The translations under genes were made by a program, and so were the position numbers. Of a stretch of 64,000 nucleotides of DNA, positions 7,170 to 15,009 are shown piece after piece. The stretch is from Bacillota bacterium (GTDB taxonomy: Bacteria; Bacillota; Bacilli; Desulfuribacillales; Desulfuribacillaceae). The notes under the pieces are model-generated. The model made no database searches and was not told where the DNA came from. It saw only the letters and a list, made by a program, of their open reading frames with translations. The stretch lies in contig JAEWFW010000012.1 of the NCBI GenBank assembly GCA_023388635.1, positions 21,420-85,419 of the forward strand, in the 5' to 3' direction. Within the stretch, counting starts at the first letter, position 1; every line of letters begins with the position of its first letter.

Positions 7170-9029
7170 ATGGATTTACGGCGACAGGGTGTGAAAAATT
7201 TGCGTGCAACATTGATTTCAACTTTAATTATGTGTGTAATTGTCTTTTCTATCCTCCTATTGTTTCATCTCAATGAGAATTATGGATTTCATCCCATAGA
7301 CTATTTGCTAATGCTTATGGACAAGGATCTCGTGCAACCGGCATCAAACAATCTCGCACAAAAATATTCGCAAGATAATTTAACTGACGCGGGAAATCAG
7401 CGTCCCCATTACATTATTGAAAGTGTGCTCAACGAGAAAACGGCGACGATTGACGGCTATATGACGGTGCTCACCGCGTTGCCGCATAGTGAAACTTTAG
7501 TGTTCAATCATTACCCATCCTATATAACCAATAATCTGACAGTCCATTCCGTATCGATCAATGACATCGCGATTCCGTATACTGTAGAAAACGATCAATT
7601 GCTGATTCCGATTGACGAATTCCTACAGACAAATGCAGAAAAATCCGCGGTCAACGTCGGAATTGCTTTCAGCACCAAGGTGCCTAGGTCTGGGACACGC
7701 TTCGGTGTCAAAGACGACATCTGGCTTTTGACAACATGGTACCCGATCCTCAACGTCGTCGATGGAAACGGCGAATGGAATCCACGCCCAAAACCTATGG
7801 GTTTTGGCGATCCATTTTATTTTGAGCACGCCGACTATGATGTGTATTTTACCGCACCAGAGGCGATACATTGGGTGACCAGTGGCTCTAATGCGGGGCA
7901 GCTTTCGCTGGAAAACAATCTGGTACAGCATCATTGGCAAGAGTCAATGATCCGCAACTTTGCTTTGGTAGGAAGCGACCGCTATACCGTATATGAATTC
8001 CCTACTGATGATAATGTGACTTTGCAAATCGCCTTGACAAGTGATAAACACCTCGACGAGGTGCAGAAGATTCTGGAATACAGCTACCCGCTCTTTAAAG
8101 ATGTGTTCGGTGCGCTTCCGTATCAGACCTTGTCAATTGCCGAGACAAGCTGGCACACCAATTTTGCCCTGGAATATCCGAATCTCGCGATCTATTCGAT
8201 GGATTTATACGAACAAGGGCTTCTGGAAAGATGGCTTCCCCACGAGTTTGCCCATAGCTGGTGGTATAACGCGGTGGGCAACCATGAAGTGACAGAGGGA
8301 TGGATTGACGAGGGACTTGTCGAGCATGCTGTCGTCCTTTATCTAGAAAATCGATACGGAAAAGAACGTGCACAGGTACAGCGCGACTATTTCCGCAACC
8401 GGAATTTGTCGCTAATATCGCAATACCCCGCCATGACCATGAATATGACGTTGGAGAATTTCCCAAATCGTACGGTATTTTTCGATCTATGGTATTCCCG
8501 ATCAGCCGATATGTTTCTCACATTGCGCGAGCAATTGGGGGATATTAAATACACTTTTTTCCTGAGGCATCTGTTTGAAAGTAACGAAGGAGAAATGATT
8601 GATATCCATACATTAAATCGAAGTTTGAAGGAAACTGTCAAAGGGGATCATACATACTTTGATGATTGGGTTCACCGGTCGCTCTCAGAAACACCGTTTC
8701 GCCTTACAGTCACGCCGATGCCGGTCAAACTCAACGGTCATCACCTTGCTCCGGAAAATGTCCGTTACGTCGATTGGGAGCTGTACATTCAAGCACAGAC
8801 GTTGCAAACAATCCTTTTCTCTAAATTAGATAATCCTTTGCACATCGATCCCGATAACGGTCAAATATATTTTAATGGCGAGCCGGTGTTTTGTCCTCCG
8901 GCGTACCAAGATGATGATGGAACATGGTACATTCCCATTGAAATGATCAAATACATCAGTGAGTGTCAATTTTCTCCCGATGTCGAACGCAATCTGTTAA
9001 CTGTGAATGTCTATTATTTCAATAGCTAA
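7170..9029 (+). CDS. Membrane-anchored M1-type (gluzincin) metallopeptidase
   Basis: Protein of 619 residues with one N-terminal membrane anchor (about residues 13-33) and a large extracytoplasmic part. The zinc site is clear: HEFAH (about residues 357-361) with the downstream glutamate in EGWIDEGLVEH, as in M1 aminopeptidases. The C-terminal region (about 515-619) has a VKLNGHHL / YIPIEMIKYI pattern like the copper amine oxidase-type stalk domain of Bacillales surface proteins. The start is uncertain: ATG at 7170 has no ribosome site and sits only 7 nt after a TATAAT (7157-7162), so translation may be leaderless or begin at GTG 7191 or TTG 7200. Confidence 0.78.
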   Translation: MDLRRQGVKNLRATLISTLIMCVIVFSILLLFHLNENYGFHPIDYLLMLMDKDLVQPASNNLAQKYSQDNLTDAGNQRPHYIIESVLNEKTATIDGYMTVLTALPHSETLVFNHYPSYITNNLTVHSVSINDIAIPYTVENDQLLIPIDEFLQTNAEKSAVNVGIAFSTKVPRSGTRFGVKDDIWLLTTWYPILNVVDGNGEWNPRPKPMGFGDPFYFEHADYDVYFTAPEAIHWVTSGSNAGQLSLENNLVQHHWQESMIRNFALVGSDRYTVYEFPTDDNVTLQIALTSDKHLDEVQKILEYSYPLFKDVFGALPYQTLSIAETSWHTNFALEYPNLAIYSMDLYEQGLLERWLPHEFAHSWWYNAVGNHEVTEGWIDEGLVEHAVVLYLENRYGKERAQVQRDYFRNRNLSLISQYPAMTMNMTLENFPNRTVFFDLWYSRSADMFLTLREQLGDIKYTFFLRHLFESNEGEMIDIHTLNRSLKETVKGDHTYFDDWVHRSLSETPFRLTVTPMPVKLNGHHLAPENVRYVDWELYIQAQTLQTILFSKLDNPLHIDPDNGQIYFNGEPVFCPPAYQDDDGTWYIPIEMIKYISECQFSPDVERNLLTVNVYYFNS

Positions 9030-9053
9030 CGCAATCAACACATGCAACAACCA

Positions 9054-9101
9054 AAACAGGATTGATCCCCATGCCAAATTCGCATAGAATCAATCCTGTT
9101 T
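9054..9101 (+). terminator. Intrinsic terminator after the M1 peptidase
   Basis: Perfect 13-bp stem (9054-9066 with 9089-9101) and 22-nt loop; the right arm ends in TTT, followed by CCTTTTC. Also lies just past the 3' end of the convergent ligase-fragment gene. Confidence 0.8.
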
Positions 9102-9127
9102 CCTTTTCACACTGTGCAGTTTTTTCG

Positions 9128-9463
9128 TCATATTTGCCTGCTGCTTTCCAAAGCCCAGCTTTTTAACTGCTGCCGTGAAAGTTTACCACTTCTCGTCTTA
9201 GGCATTTTATCGACAACGAAAAATTTCTCCGGTACACAATCTTTGGCATAACGCTTGGTAATCAATTCCGCTAATTCATCTGTCAGTTCGTTTGTCAACT
9301 GGTACCCTTGCTCGAGACAGAGATATGCATGGCACACTTCACCGTGAAACATATCAGGAATACCCACGACTCCCGCATCTGCAATGGCGTGATGACCTCT
9401 CAAGAGATTCTCCAATTCTAAGTGATGATGCTGGTAATAAAAAAGGCTCCATTCCTCAACCAT
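9128..9463 (-). CDS. Stand-alone C-terminal domain of an AMP-forming acyl-CoA synthetase (likely remnant)
   Basis: Protein of 111 residues matching only the C-terminal lid domain of ANL ligases: HHAIADAGVVGIPDMFHGEV, then the end motif PKTRSGKLSRQQL, whose lysine is the residue that acts in adenylation. The large N-terminal AMP-binding domain is absent, and no other piece of it is visible nearby. The ATG at 9463 has its own ribosome site (GAGGAG, 8 nt), so it may still be expressed. Either a gene remnant or a detached domain acting in trans; the first is more likely. Confidence 0.65.
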   Translation of the reverse strand: MVEEWSLFYYQHHHLELENLLRGHHAIADAGVVGIPDMFHGEVCHAYLCLEQGYQLTNELTDELAELITKRYAKDCVPEKFFVVDKMPKTRSGKLSRQQLKSWALESSRQI

Positions 9464-9590
9464 TGTAAGCACTCCTCATTTGTATTATTACATTTGTTCC
9501 CTGCCCAATCTGTTATATAACTATTATATTCACTTAAATAGAAAAATGCAACCTTTGATTCGGAAAACGTCTGCGAAAAATACAAATAAA

Positions 9591-9634
9591 ATGATCTCCA
9601 AAAGGCGTTGAATACCTAACCTTTTGGAGATCAT
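9591..9634 (-). terminator. Intrinsic terminator after the coat-like repeat protein
   Basis: Perfect 15-bp stem (9591-9605 with 9620-9634), 14-nt loop. On the minus strand it is followed by TTTATTTGTATTTTT. The rest of the gap (9464-9671) is AT-rich and shows no gene. Confidence 0.85.
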
Positions 9635-9671
9635 CTCATTTACAGCTTTTATCAATATTGGATTAGCCCCA

Positions 9672-10214
9672 TTATCTACCGCATCTTTTAGGTGCGCAAC
9701 GGTTGCAGGAATTGCGTCTTCCGCATCCGGAAGAGCTCCATGGATCAGTAACTCCACATTGATTATTCGGAAATCCACCCATGCCGGCGTTGCCCATATT
9801 ACCCATATTACCCATGTTACCCATATTGCCCATGTTGCCAAATGGATTGTATGCGCCACCTACTTGAGAACCACCAGTTGGCGATACGATAGTCGGCATA
9901 TAGACAGGGACTTCTACCGGTGTTGGAACGGAATAAGGTACACGTACAGGTACATCAACCGGAGTCGGGATAATTGGCACCGTAATTGGTGATATAACTG
10001 GTCTCGGAGTGCACACCGGAGTTGGAATTGGTCTTGTTACCGGATAAGGTACGCGAATCGGCGCTGTGCTCTGACCTGCTTGTTGTGTAGGTCGTGTACC
10101 ACACCCACATTGAGGTCTTGTATTACAACCACACTGTGGTCTTGTATTGCAGCCACACTGTATTCTTGCATTGCTGCTGTTTTGCTGATTTCTTGAAAAC
10201 ATTGAATTAAACAA
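9672..10214 (-). CDS. Repetitive Cys/Pro/Gly-rich protein, probable spore coat or exosporium component
   Basis: Protein of about 180 residues with three low-complexity blocks: three copies of a CGC-x-TRP-type unit near the N-terminus, a long Pro/Val/Thr segment rich in VPxPV, PTPV and RVPYPV, then a run of five MGN units and a Cys/Arg-rich end (RRNSCNRCAPKRCGR). No enzyme domain. Such Cys-rich repetitive proteins are typical of coat or surface layers where disulfide cross-linking matters. The start is probably TTG at 10214, 8 nt after AAGGAGG; GTG at 10223 overlaps the ribosome site and the first ATG is too far. It sits downstream of a subtilase in the same direction. Confidence 0.6.
   Translation of the reverse strand: MFNSMFSRNQQNSSNARIQCGCNTRPQCGCNTRPQCGCGTRPTQQAGQSTAPIRVPYPVTRPIPTPVCTPRPVISPITVPIIPTPVDVPVRVPYSVPTPVEVPVYMPTIVSPTGGSQVGGAYNPFGNMGNMGNMGNMGNMGNAGMGGFPNNQCGVTDPWSSSGCGRRNSCNRCAPKRCGR
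9782..9838. repeat. 9-nt tandem repeat coding for Met-Gly-Asn units
   Basis: Six near-identical 9-nt units inside the coat-like gene encode the MGN/MGNA run. Coding microsatellite, likely variable in copy number. Confidence 0.85.
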
Positions 10215-10281
10215 AACTCTCACCTCCTTAATTTAATCACCATTTATTTGTGCGGTGCATAGGCTAATATCATCAAATTTA

Positions 10282-11466
10282 TTAATATAGCATCTGCAGC
10301 GCTCTTTCTGTATTGACTAACCCCATTCCTTGCATAACACGCTCTACACCAGGTAGTTTCGTCGCTGTCGATTGGATGATTTGCTTAATTTGCGCGAACT
10401 GCAAGTAGGGATTGGCAGATAGCATTAAAGCAATCGTACCGCTTACGTGCGGAGTCGCCATCGAAGTGCCTTTTAAGCGTTTGGTGCCTCCATTGAGCCA
10501 GCAGGACAGAATTTCAACTCCGGGAGCGCAAATATCGACACTATTGCCGCGGCTACTGAAACTCGCCACTTCATTATCCATTGTCGTCGCGCCTACTGTA
10601 ATCGTAAACGGATACTTTCCCGGATATCCAATCTCACCATCGGGACCACTATTCCCTGCGGCTGCAACCATAATGGCGCCTCGTTCATATGCTTTAATAT
10701 AAATTTCTTCTAATGAAGCATTCGTATTACTCGTTCCATAGCTCATATTCAGCAGGCGGATATTATTTTCCATGCACCATTCAACGGCTTTACCAATATC
10801 GGATAACAGAGCCTTCCCATGTTTATCAAATGCTTTGACCGGATATATCTCGATATCGGGTGCGACACCAATCAGCTTGCCTTTACCACCGCACGCTCCC
10901 AAGGTTCCAGCGACATGAGTTCCATGCCCGTTATCGTCATTCGGCAATTGGCTGGGATCGAGGATGTTGATTCCTCGCCGTAAATTCGGAACTAACATCG
11001 GATGGGTCAGATCGACTCCTGTATCAATCACAGCCGCCTTTATGCCTGCTCCATTGAAATAATTCCAAACGGGTGGCGCCTGAACTCGTTCAACACCCCA
11101 GGGGATAATCGTGCGGTCTGTCATCGGTCTCTGTAAAATTGTTCTTATATGCGGCAGAGGTTTGATTTTTATCTCAATATCATCATCGACTCTTAATACA
11201 TTGGGATCCCTGAGAATCTCTCTCGTATTGCAATTCCCATACAATTCGCAGGAGATCGCTTTGATACTGGGCAATGCATGAACTGGGCGGACTCCTTTAC
11301 CTTGTAAGTATGCGACACTTTTTTGAATGACTTGCTCTTTATTCCAGTTTTTAAAAACGACTATTTTTCTTTTTCCACTTCCGCTTGCCTTTGTATATTT
11401 GCGCGATTTACATGTTGCTGCTAAGAATACTAATACTGCCAGCGGAATATGAAAGCGAGATTTCAT
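10282..11466 (-). CDS. Subtilisin-like serine protease (S8 family)
   Basis: Protein of 394 residues with the full subtilase triad in order: Asp in AAVIDTGVDLTHP, His in DDNGHGTHVAGTLGA, oxyanion Asn in MVAAAGNSGPDG and Ser in GTSMATPHVSG. A hydrophobic N-terminus (about residues 6-18) and an I9-like propeptide before residue 110 suggest export and autoprocessing. The start is ATG at 11466 with TTGGAG upstream; the longer frame overlaps the divergent gene. Its start lies only 37 nt from the start of the divergent unknown gene, and the coat-like repeat protein follows 67 nt downstream. A role in spore coat maturation is inferred from context only. Confidence 0.9.
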   Translation of the reverse strand: MKSRFHIPLAVLVFLAATCKSRKYTKASGSGKRKIVVFKNWNKEQVIQKSVAYLQGKGVRPVHALPSIKAISCELYGNCNTREILRDPNVLRVDDDIEIKIKPLPHIRTILQRPMTDRTIIPWGVERVQAPPVWNYFNGAGIKAAVIDTGVDLTHPMLVPNLRRGINILDPSQLPNDDNGHGTHVAGTLGACGGKGKLIGVAPDIEIYPVKAFDKHGKALLSDIGKAVEWCMENNIRLLNMSYGTSNTNASLEEIYIKAYERGAIMVAAAGNSGPDGEIGYPGKYPFTITVGATTMDNEVASFSSRGNSVDICAPGVEILSCWLNGGTKRLKGTSMATPHVSGTIALMLSANPYLQFAQIKQIIQSTATKLPGVERVMQGMGLVNTERALQMLY

Positions 11467-11503
11467 AAAAATCACTCCAATAACTTGTAGAGAAGGTGAT
11501 ACC

Positions 11504-12001
11504 ATGAGAACAATACGCAGACAACTGTCTTTCCCTTCCCCCGAATATCATAGAGCCGCAGCAGACAAGGAACGAAATGCAGCCGGTTACATTCATGAAG
11601 CCGATGTATCGACAAATTCTGAACTTTTGAGTATAGGTTCATTCCACGCTATGACCAAAAATGCTCTTTCGACATTGCACACGGTAGATAAATCGCTCGA
11701 TTTAGTAGTAAAAACAATGAATGTCTTTGATAGTTATCGCATCAGTTTATCTGCCTTATCTGGGAATGGCGCTGCTCCAGGTATAATGGGATTTGCGAGA
11801 TTACTCATTGATTTCGTCAGAAAAATCGATTTCAATCAATTGAACCAGATCATCAGCGTTGTACAGAACCCTATGTTTATGAATTTGCTGACGTCGGGAT
11901 TCCAATTTGATGAGACTGATGAGACAAATGAGACAGACGAGACAAAGGAAGCGAGCAAAGACAAAAAATCATCAGCTAGTAGTAAAAAGAATCAAAAGTA
12001 G
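11504..12001 (+). CDS. Protein of unknown family, paralog A of the 11.5-13.1 kb pair
   Basis: Protein of 165 residues. The core GSFHAMTKNALSTLHTVDKS plus LDLVV (about residues 46-70) is shared with the gene at 12655, as is a later FVRKIDFNQLNQIISVVQNP segment. The tail is low complexity: an acidic DET repeat (about residues 137-148) then a Lys/Ser end. No signal peptide or membrane segment. AGAAGGTGAT ribosome site. I do not recognise the family. The neighbours are spore-type genes, so a spore-associated structural role is possible but unproven. Confidence 0.7.
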   Translation: MRTIRRQLSFPSPEYHRAAADKERNAAGYIHEADVSTNSELLSIGSFHAMTKNALSTLHTVDKSLDLVVKTMNVFDSYRISLSALSGNGAAPGIMGFARLLIDFVRKIDFNQLNQIISVVQNPMFMNLLTSGFQFDETDETNETDETKEASKDKKSSASSKKNQK

Positions 12002-12028
12002 CAAGATGTATAAGACGAGAATGTTCAT
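11972..12028 (-). CDS. Possible 18-residue hydrophobic peptide, antisense to the 3' end of paralog A
   Basis: Encodes MNILVLYILLLLILFTTS. It has a strong ribosome site (AAGGAGG, 10 nt before ATG) and an upstream TATAAT (12074-12079). It overlaps the last 30 bases of the plus-strand gene. The strong Shine-Dalgarno in an otherwise empty gap is the only support; it resembles the other tiny membrane peptides to its right in size and hydrophobicity, not in sequence. Confidence 0.35.
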   Translation of the reverse strand: MNILVLYILLLLILFTTS

Positions 12029-12170
12029 TATGATTTTCCTCCTTGGTCTTTTGTCTTTTAGGATGTTTAATGCATTATATTGAGTGATCACCCAAATGGA
12101 CTGTGTGAATATCCCGTATAAACAAAATGGGCTAATGTAAAATACTCCGGGGAATTTAGGCAGAAAAAAT

Positions 12171-12189
12171 AGGCTAGCATCGCTAGCCT
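12171..12189 (-). terminator. Intrinsic terminator for the 27-residue peptide gene
   Basis: Perfect 8-bp stem AGGCTAGC / GCTAGCCT with a 3-nt loop, followed on the minus strand by ATTTTTTCTG. Confidence 0.8.
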
Positions 12190-12229
12190 CCGACTGATCC
12201 TTTGCTTCCTTTTCCCCTATGCCAATTTA

Positions 12230-12313
12230 CTAGCAATCATTGTTGCAAGCTATGATCACTAACAAGATGAACAATACCAAAACTAATGCACAATTATCTC
12301 TGAACCAACTCAT
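12230..12313 (-). CDS. 27-residue YjcZ-type spore membrane peptide
   Basis: Encodes MSWFRDNCALVLVLFILLVI plus IACNNDC. One transmembrane helix (about residues 8-22) flanked by a short polar start and a Cys/Asn end, the layout of small YjcZ/YczO-type sporulation peptides of Bacillales. The ribosome site AGGAGGTGATAGT is close to ideal, and a dedicated terminator follows. It is clearly homologous to the 25-residue peptide at 13140 (shared MSWFxDNC and VLVLFILLV). Function unknown. Confidence 0.8.
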   Translation of the reverse strand: MSWFRDNCALVLVLFILLVIIACNNDC

Positions 12314-12352
12314 ACTATCACCTCCTATTTGACGTTTCGTAAAAACTATTTT

Positions 12353-12478
12353 TTAGAACCCTTGGAAGATAAACAAGAAGAAGATGATGATCAAAATGAT
12401 CCAAATCCAGCTACTTCCTCCCCAGCCGCCACAACCGCAATTGTTTCTTCCACAGTTAGCGATATTTGCAGTACCCAT
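12353..12478 (-). CDS. 41-residue Gly/Cys-rich spore-type membrane peptide
   Basis: Encodes MGTANIANCGRNNCGCGGWG followed by GSSWIWIILIIIFFLFIFQGF. The N-terminal half is rich in Cys, Gly and Asn; the C-terminal half is one membrane helix. This is the reverse of the usual anchor-first layout and fits the Gly-rich YjcZ-type family. AGGAGG lies 10 nt before the ATG. It is 39 nt upstream of the 27-residue peptide gene, so they may be one transcript. Confidence 0.78.
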   Translation of the reverse strand: MGTANIANCGRNNCGCGGWGGSSWIWIILIIIFFLFIFQGF

Positions 12479-12654
12479 GATGAGATGACCTCCTTTTTGT
12501 TCATTCGATTTATTCTATGGCACAAAGCTCAAACGTGTAATCCACATATGCCTATAATAAAAACCCATTTTCTAAGCTGCATTCATGCACCATCCATCTG
12601 AAAATGCATAGGCTATAACAAAATATCCTTACTCCCAATAAAGAAGGTGAAACA

Positions 12655-13074
12655 ATGAAGAATACAAAATTAGTTTTGCGCACAATTGAAACACCGGAGG
12701 AAAATAATAAACCCGCCCGCATCAACCAATCGGAACAACGGAAACCTGCAAAATCGAACCGTCCTAGCAAACAGAAGAGTAGCAGAAGCCGTTCACGTCA
12801 ATCGGAAAAATCTCGGGATCAGACTCCTTCGACCCCTGACAACATGTCAATCAAACACGTACACACTATGACAAAGGATTTGTTAAACACATTGACGACT
12901 GTGGAAAAATCTCTCGACATGGTGACTAAAATTGCCGGTGTCATGAACCAGTACGACATCAATCCATCCAAATTAAACATAGGAAATGCCTATCAATTCT
13001 TGAAAACAATCGATCCTGCGCAACTAGAGAATCTACTTCGTTTAATTCCGCAGCAGAGTAATAAAAGTGAATAA
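12655..13074 (+). CDS. Protein of unknown family, paralog B of the 11.5-13.1 kb pair
   Basis: Protein of 139 residues. A basic, Ser/Arg/Lys-rich N-terminal region (residues 18-58) precedes the conserved core VHTMTKDLLNTLTTVEKSLD (about 71-90), which aligns with paralog A, and a final DPAQLENLLRLIPQ helix aligning with its FNQLNQIISVV segment. No signal or membrane segment. The ribosome site is AAGAAGGTGA. Charge patterns differ: A ends acidic/basic, B begins basic, so they may bind different partners. Unknown function. Confidence 0.7.
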   Translation: MKNTKLVLRTIETPEENNKPARINQSEQRKPAKSNRPSKQKSSRSRSRQSEKSRDQTPSTPDNMSIKHVHTMTKDLLNTLTTVEKSLDMVTKIAGVMNQYDINPSKLNIGNAYQFLKTIDPAQLENLLRLIPQQSNKSE

Positions 13075-13139
13075 CGGAATCCCTTGTGTTCGTTATTCAA
13101 TTCACTATAGGGGAATGCGGCTCCGTTTCTTTATCGTTT

Positions 13140-13217
13140 TTAGTTGCAGCCTAAAAGAAGCACCAACAAAATGAACAATACTAGAACGATGCAGCAATTA
13201 TCTTGAAACCACGACAT
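13140..13217 (-). CDS. 25-residue YjcZ-type spore membrane peptide
   Basis: Encodes MSWFQDNCCIVLVLFILLVL plus LLGCN: a short polar start with two Cys, one membrane helix and a Gly-Cys-Asn end. Clear paralog of the 27-residue peptide at 12230. Ribosome site GAGAGGGG, 8 nt before ATG. It is separated from its paralog by the 41-residue peptide gene and, on the other strand, by paralog B. Confidence 0.8.
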   Translation of the reverse strand: MSWFQDNCCIVLVLFILLVLLLGCN

Positions 13218-13350
13218 ACTCTCAGCCCCTCTCCGATTTTTGAATTCATTGAGCATAATCTTTTGCCCTTTCTCGTTCTATCTTATGGCTGGGGAGCATA
13301 AATGGGGATAAACAATTGCCCATTTAGCTCGCCCATTTTCGTACAAAAAA

Positions 13351-13386
13351 ACAGAGGCAATCAGGACTTCCCTGATATGCCTCTGT
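13351..13386. terminator. Bidirectional terminator
   Basis: Arms ACAGAGGCA-ATCAGG (13351-13365) and CCTGATATGCCTCTGT (13371-13386) with a short loop. A-run on the left gives seven T on the minus strand; CTTTTTG follows on the plus strand. It serves the SpoVIF-like gene. The rest of 13218-13436 shows one weaker hairpin (13299-13326) and no gene. Confidence 0.85.
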
Positions 13387-13436
13387 CTTTTTGAATTTGC
13401 CAGATTCGTAGCTTTTTGAAGTGAGTTATGCCGCAC

Positions 13437-13712
13437 TTATGGCTTGTTCTTTTTTATATTAGAAATAACTTTGTTCATAGAATTGGGGTCTTTAGGATCA
13501 AACTTCTGCTGTTGCAGCATTTTTACCACTTGGTTAATCTTTTTGTCATCAGCAGGTAAATTTGCCATATTCGCCAACATCTTGAGTGTCCGTTTCAATT
13601 CTTGTTCATTCTTCAATGTCTCGGGACCGATGTTCTTTGCCATCCCTTTCAGTTGGTCACCGTGTTTTGAGAGAAATTTATTCAATTTTTCGTCTTCGAA
13701 AATATTACTCAC
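13437..13712 (-). CDS. SpoVIF-like small sporulation protein
   Basis: Protein of 91 residues, soluble, helical and Lys-rich, with an NIFEDEKLNKFLSKHGDQLK start and a LKRTLKMLANMANLP ... KKINQVVKMLQQQKFD middle that resembles stage VI sporulation protein F (a small protein needed for normal coat and spore properties in Bacillus). The length fits. The likely start is GTG at 13712, preceded by AAGGGTGAG, not the frame's first ATG at 13736. Identification is by overall pattern rather than a decisive motif. Confidence 0.5.
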   Translation of the reverse strand: MSNIFEDEKLNKFLSKHGDQLKGMAKNIGPETLKNEQELKRTLKMLANMANLPADDKKINQVVKMLQQQKFDPKDPNSMNKVISNIKKNKP

Positions 13713-13777
13713 ACAACTCACCCTTTCTCGGATCATTACACTATATAATGTATGATCGGTGCCTTGTGTAAGTTAGC

Positions 13778-14968
13778 CTATTTTTCGCTATACGTCTGTA
13801 AAATGCTCAAAAATGCCTGCAAACCGAGCGACAACGCCCGCTCATCAATATCGAACATTGGGTGGTGATGTGGATAGCTGCAATTTGTCTGATCGTTACC
13901 GGCACCATTGTTACCGGCACCGATAAAGAAATACACGCCGGGGATCTGCTGCTGATAATAGGCGAAATCTTCCCCTCCCATGACCGGCTCCACTGGAAAT
14001 ATAGCTTGTTCACCAAAACTTTCAACGAGTATCTCGCGCACTTTTTCTGTCTCTTGCGGATGATTGATAACGGGCGGATATCCATCAATATACTGCAAAT
14101 CACATGTTGCGCCATGCATACCGCAGGTCGAATGGATAATTGTTTCCATACGCTTTTTCACTGACAAACGTATCTGCTCATTAAATGTTCGCACCGTTCC
14201 GGTCAATGTCGCCTTATCTGCGATAACATTGAAGTTCGTCCCCGCATGTAAAGATCCTATGGTGACAACGACCGGCTCCAATGGGTCCACATTGCGGCTG
14301 GCAATCGTCTGCAAGTTCTGCACGATTTCACTGGCGACGACAACAGTATCAACCGTTTGATGCGGCATTGATCCATGACCGCCACGACCTTGGATTGTCA
14401 TAGTGAAACGGTCAGATGCCGCCATAAAAGCACCCTGCCGAATGCCAATGTTCCCGACAGCCAAAGGCGTCCATAGATGGGCGCCGAAAATCACATTCAC
14501 ATCGGACAGAACACCGGCAGCGATCATTTCCGGCGCACCCGCCGGTCCTTGTTCTTCTGAATGTTGAAAAATCAAACGGATCGACTTACGCAGTTGCCCC
14601 TGATTTTGCAATTGCAGCAACGCCGTTGTCAAGCCGAGCAACATCGCCATATGTCCATCATGACCGCAAGCATGCATGCTGCCTGATATCTTAGAAGCAT
14701 AGGAACATGCCTTTTCGTCCTGTATTGGCAATGCGTCCATGTCGGTGCGTACTGCGATTGTCTGTGAAGATTCCCCTTGAATATACACAACAAATCCGGG
14801 AATCCCCTCATATTCTATTACGTCTGCTCCCATTTCTCTCAACCACGTTTTGAGCGTCTCAGCCGTCTGCCATTCCTGATTCGATAATTCCGGAAATTGG
14901 TGCAAATGCCTTCTCCAGCTTACCATTTGCTGATACAGTGATTCATCCACCAGCTCTTTCCACTCCAT
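13778..14968 (-). CDS. M20 family amidohydrolase / N-acyl-amino acid hydrolase
   Basis: Protein of 396 residues of the M20D group (hippurate hydrolase, IAA-amino acid hydrolase, N-acyl-L-amino acid amidohydrolase). It cleaves amide bonds between small acyl groups and amino acids; the exact substrate is not visible. Metal-binding signature segments are present: RTDMDALP, MHACGHDGHMAMLLG, HSEEQGPAGA, and GGEDFAYY near the C-terminus. A dimerisation-type lid domain lies between about residues 185 and 300. Cytoplasmic, no signal peptide. Start ATG has GGAGGGG 10 nt upstream. Probably single-gene transcript. Confidence 0.9.
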   Translation of the reverse strand: MEWKELVDESLYQQMVSWRRHLHQFPELSNQEWQTAETLKTWLREMGADVIEYEGIPGFVVYIQGESSQTIAVRTDMDALPIQDEKACSYASKISGSMHACGHDGHMAMLLGLTTALLQLQNQGQLRKSIRLIFQHSEEQGPAGAPEMIAAGVLSDVNVIFGAHLWTPLAVGNIGIRQGAFMAASDRFTMTIQGRGGHGSMPHQTVDTVVVASEIVQNLQTIASRNVDPLEPVVVTIGSLHAGTNFNVIADKATLTGTVRTFNEQIRLSVKKRMETIIHSTCGMHGATCDLQYIDGYPPVINHPQETEKVREILVESFGEQAIFPVEPVMGGEDFAYYQQQIPGVYFFIGAGNNGAGNDQTNCSYPHHHPMFDIDERALSLGLQAFLSILQTYSEK

Positions 14969-15009
14969 CTGCCCATTTCCCCTCCCTAGACTCTTTATCG
15001 TATACTAAT

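Noticed and set aside
9782..9838. Possible CRISPR or minisatellite from the 9-nt repeats
   Set aside because: The repeats are in frame inside a coding sequence and encode MGN units; no spacers of CRISPR type and no cas genes are visible.
10282..11466. Subtilase as a lipoprotein
   Set aside because: The N-terminal LAATC has Thr rather than Ala, Gly or Ser before Cys, so it does not fit a lipobox; a simple hydrophobic export segment is more likely.
13069..13098. Weak hairpin GAATAACG / CGTTATTC after paralog B
   Set aside because: Only 8 bp with no following T-run; not strong enough to call a terminator.
13299..13326. Perfect 8-bp hairpin (TAAATGGG / CCCATTTA)
   Set aside because: No T-run on either side and no gene end close by, so it does not qualify as a terminator; a stronger bidirectional terminator lies at 13351-13386.
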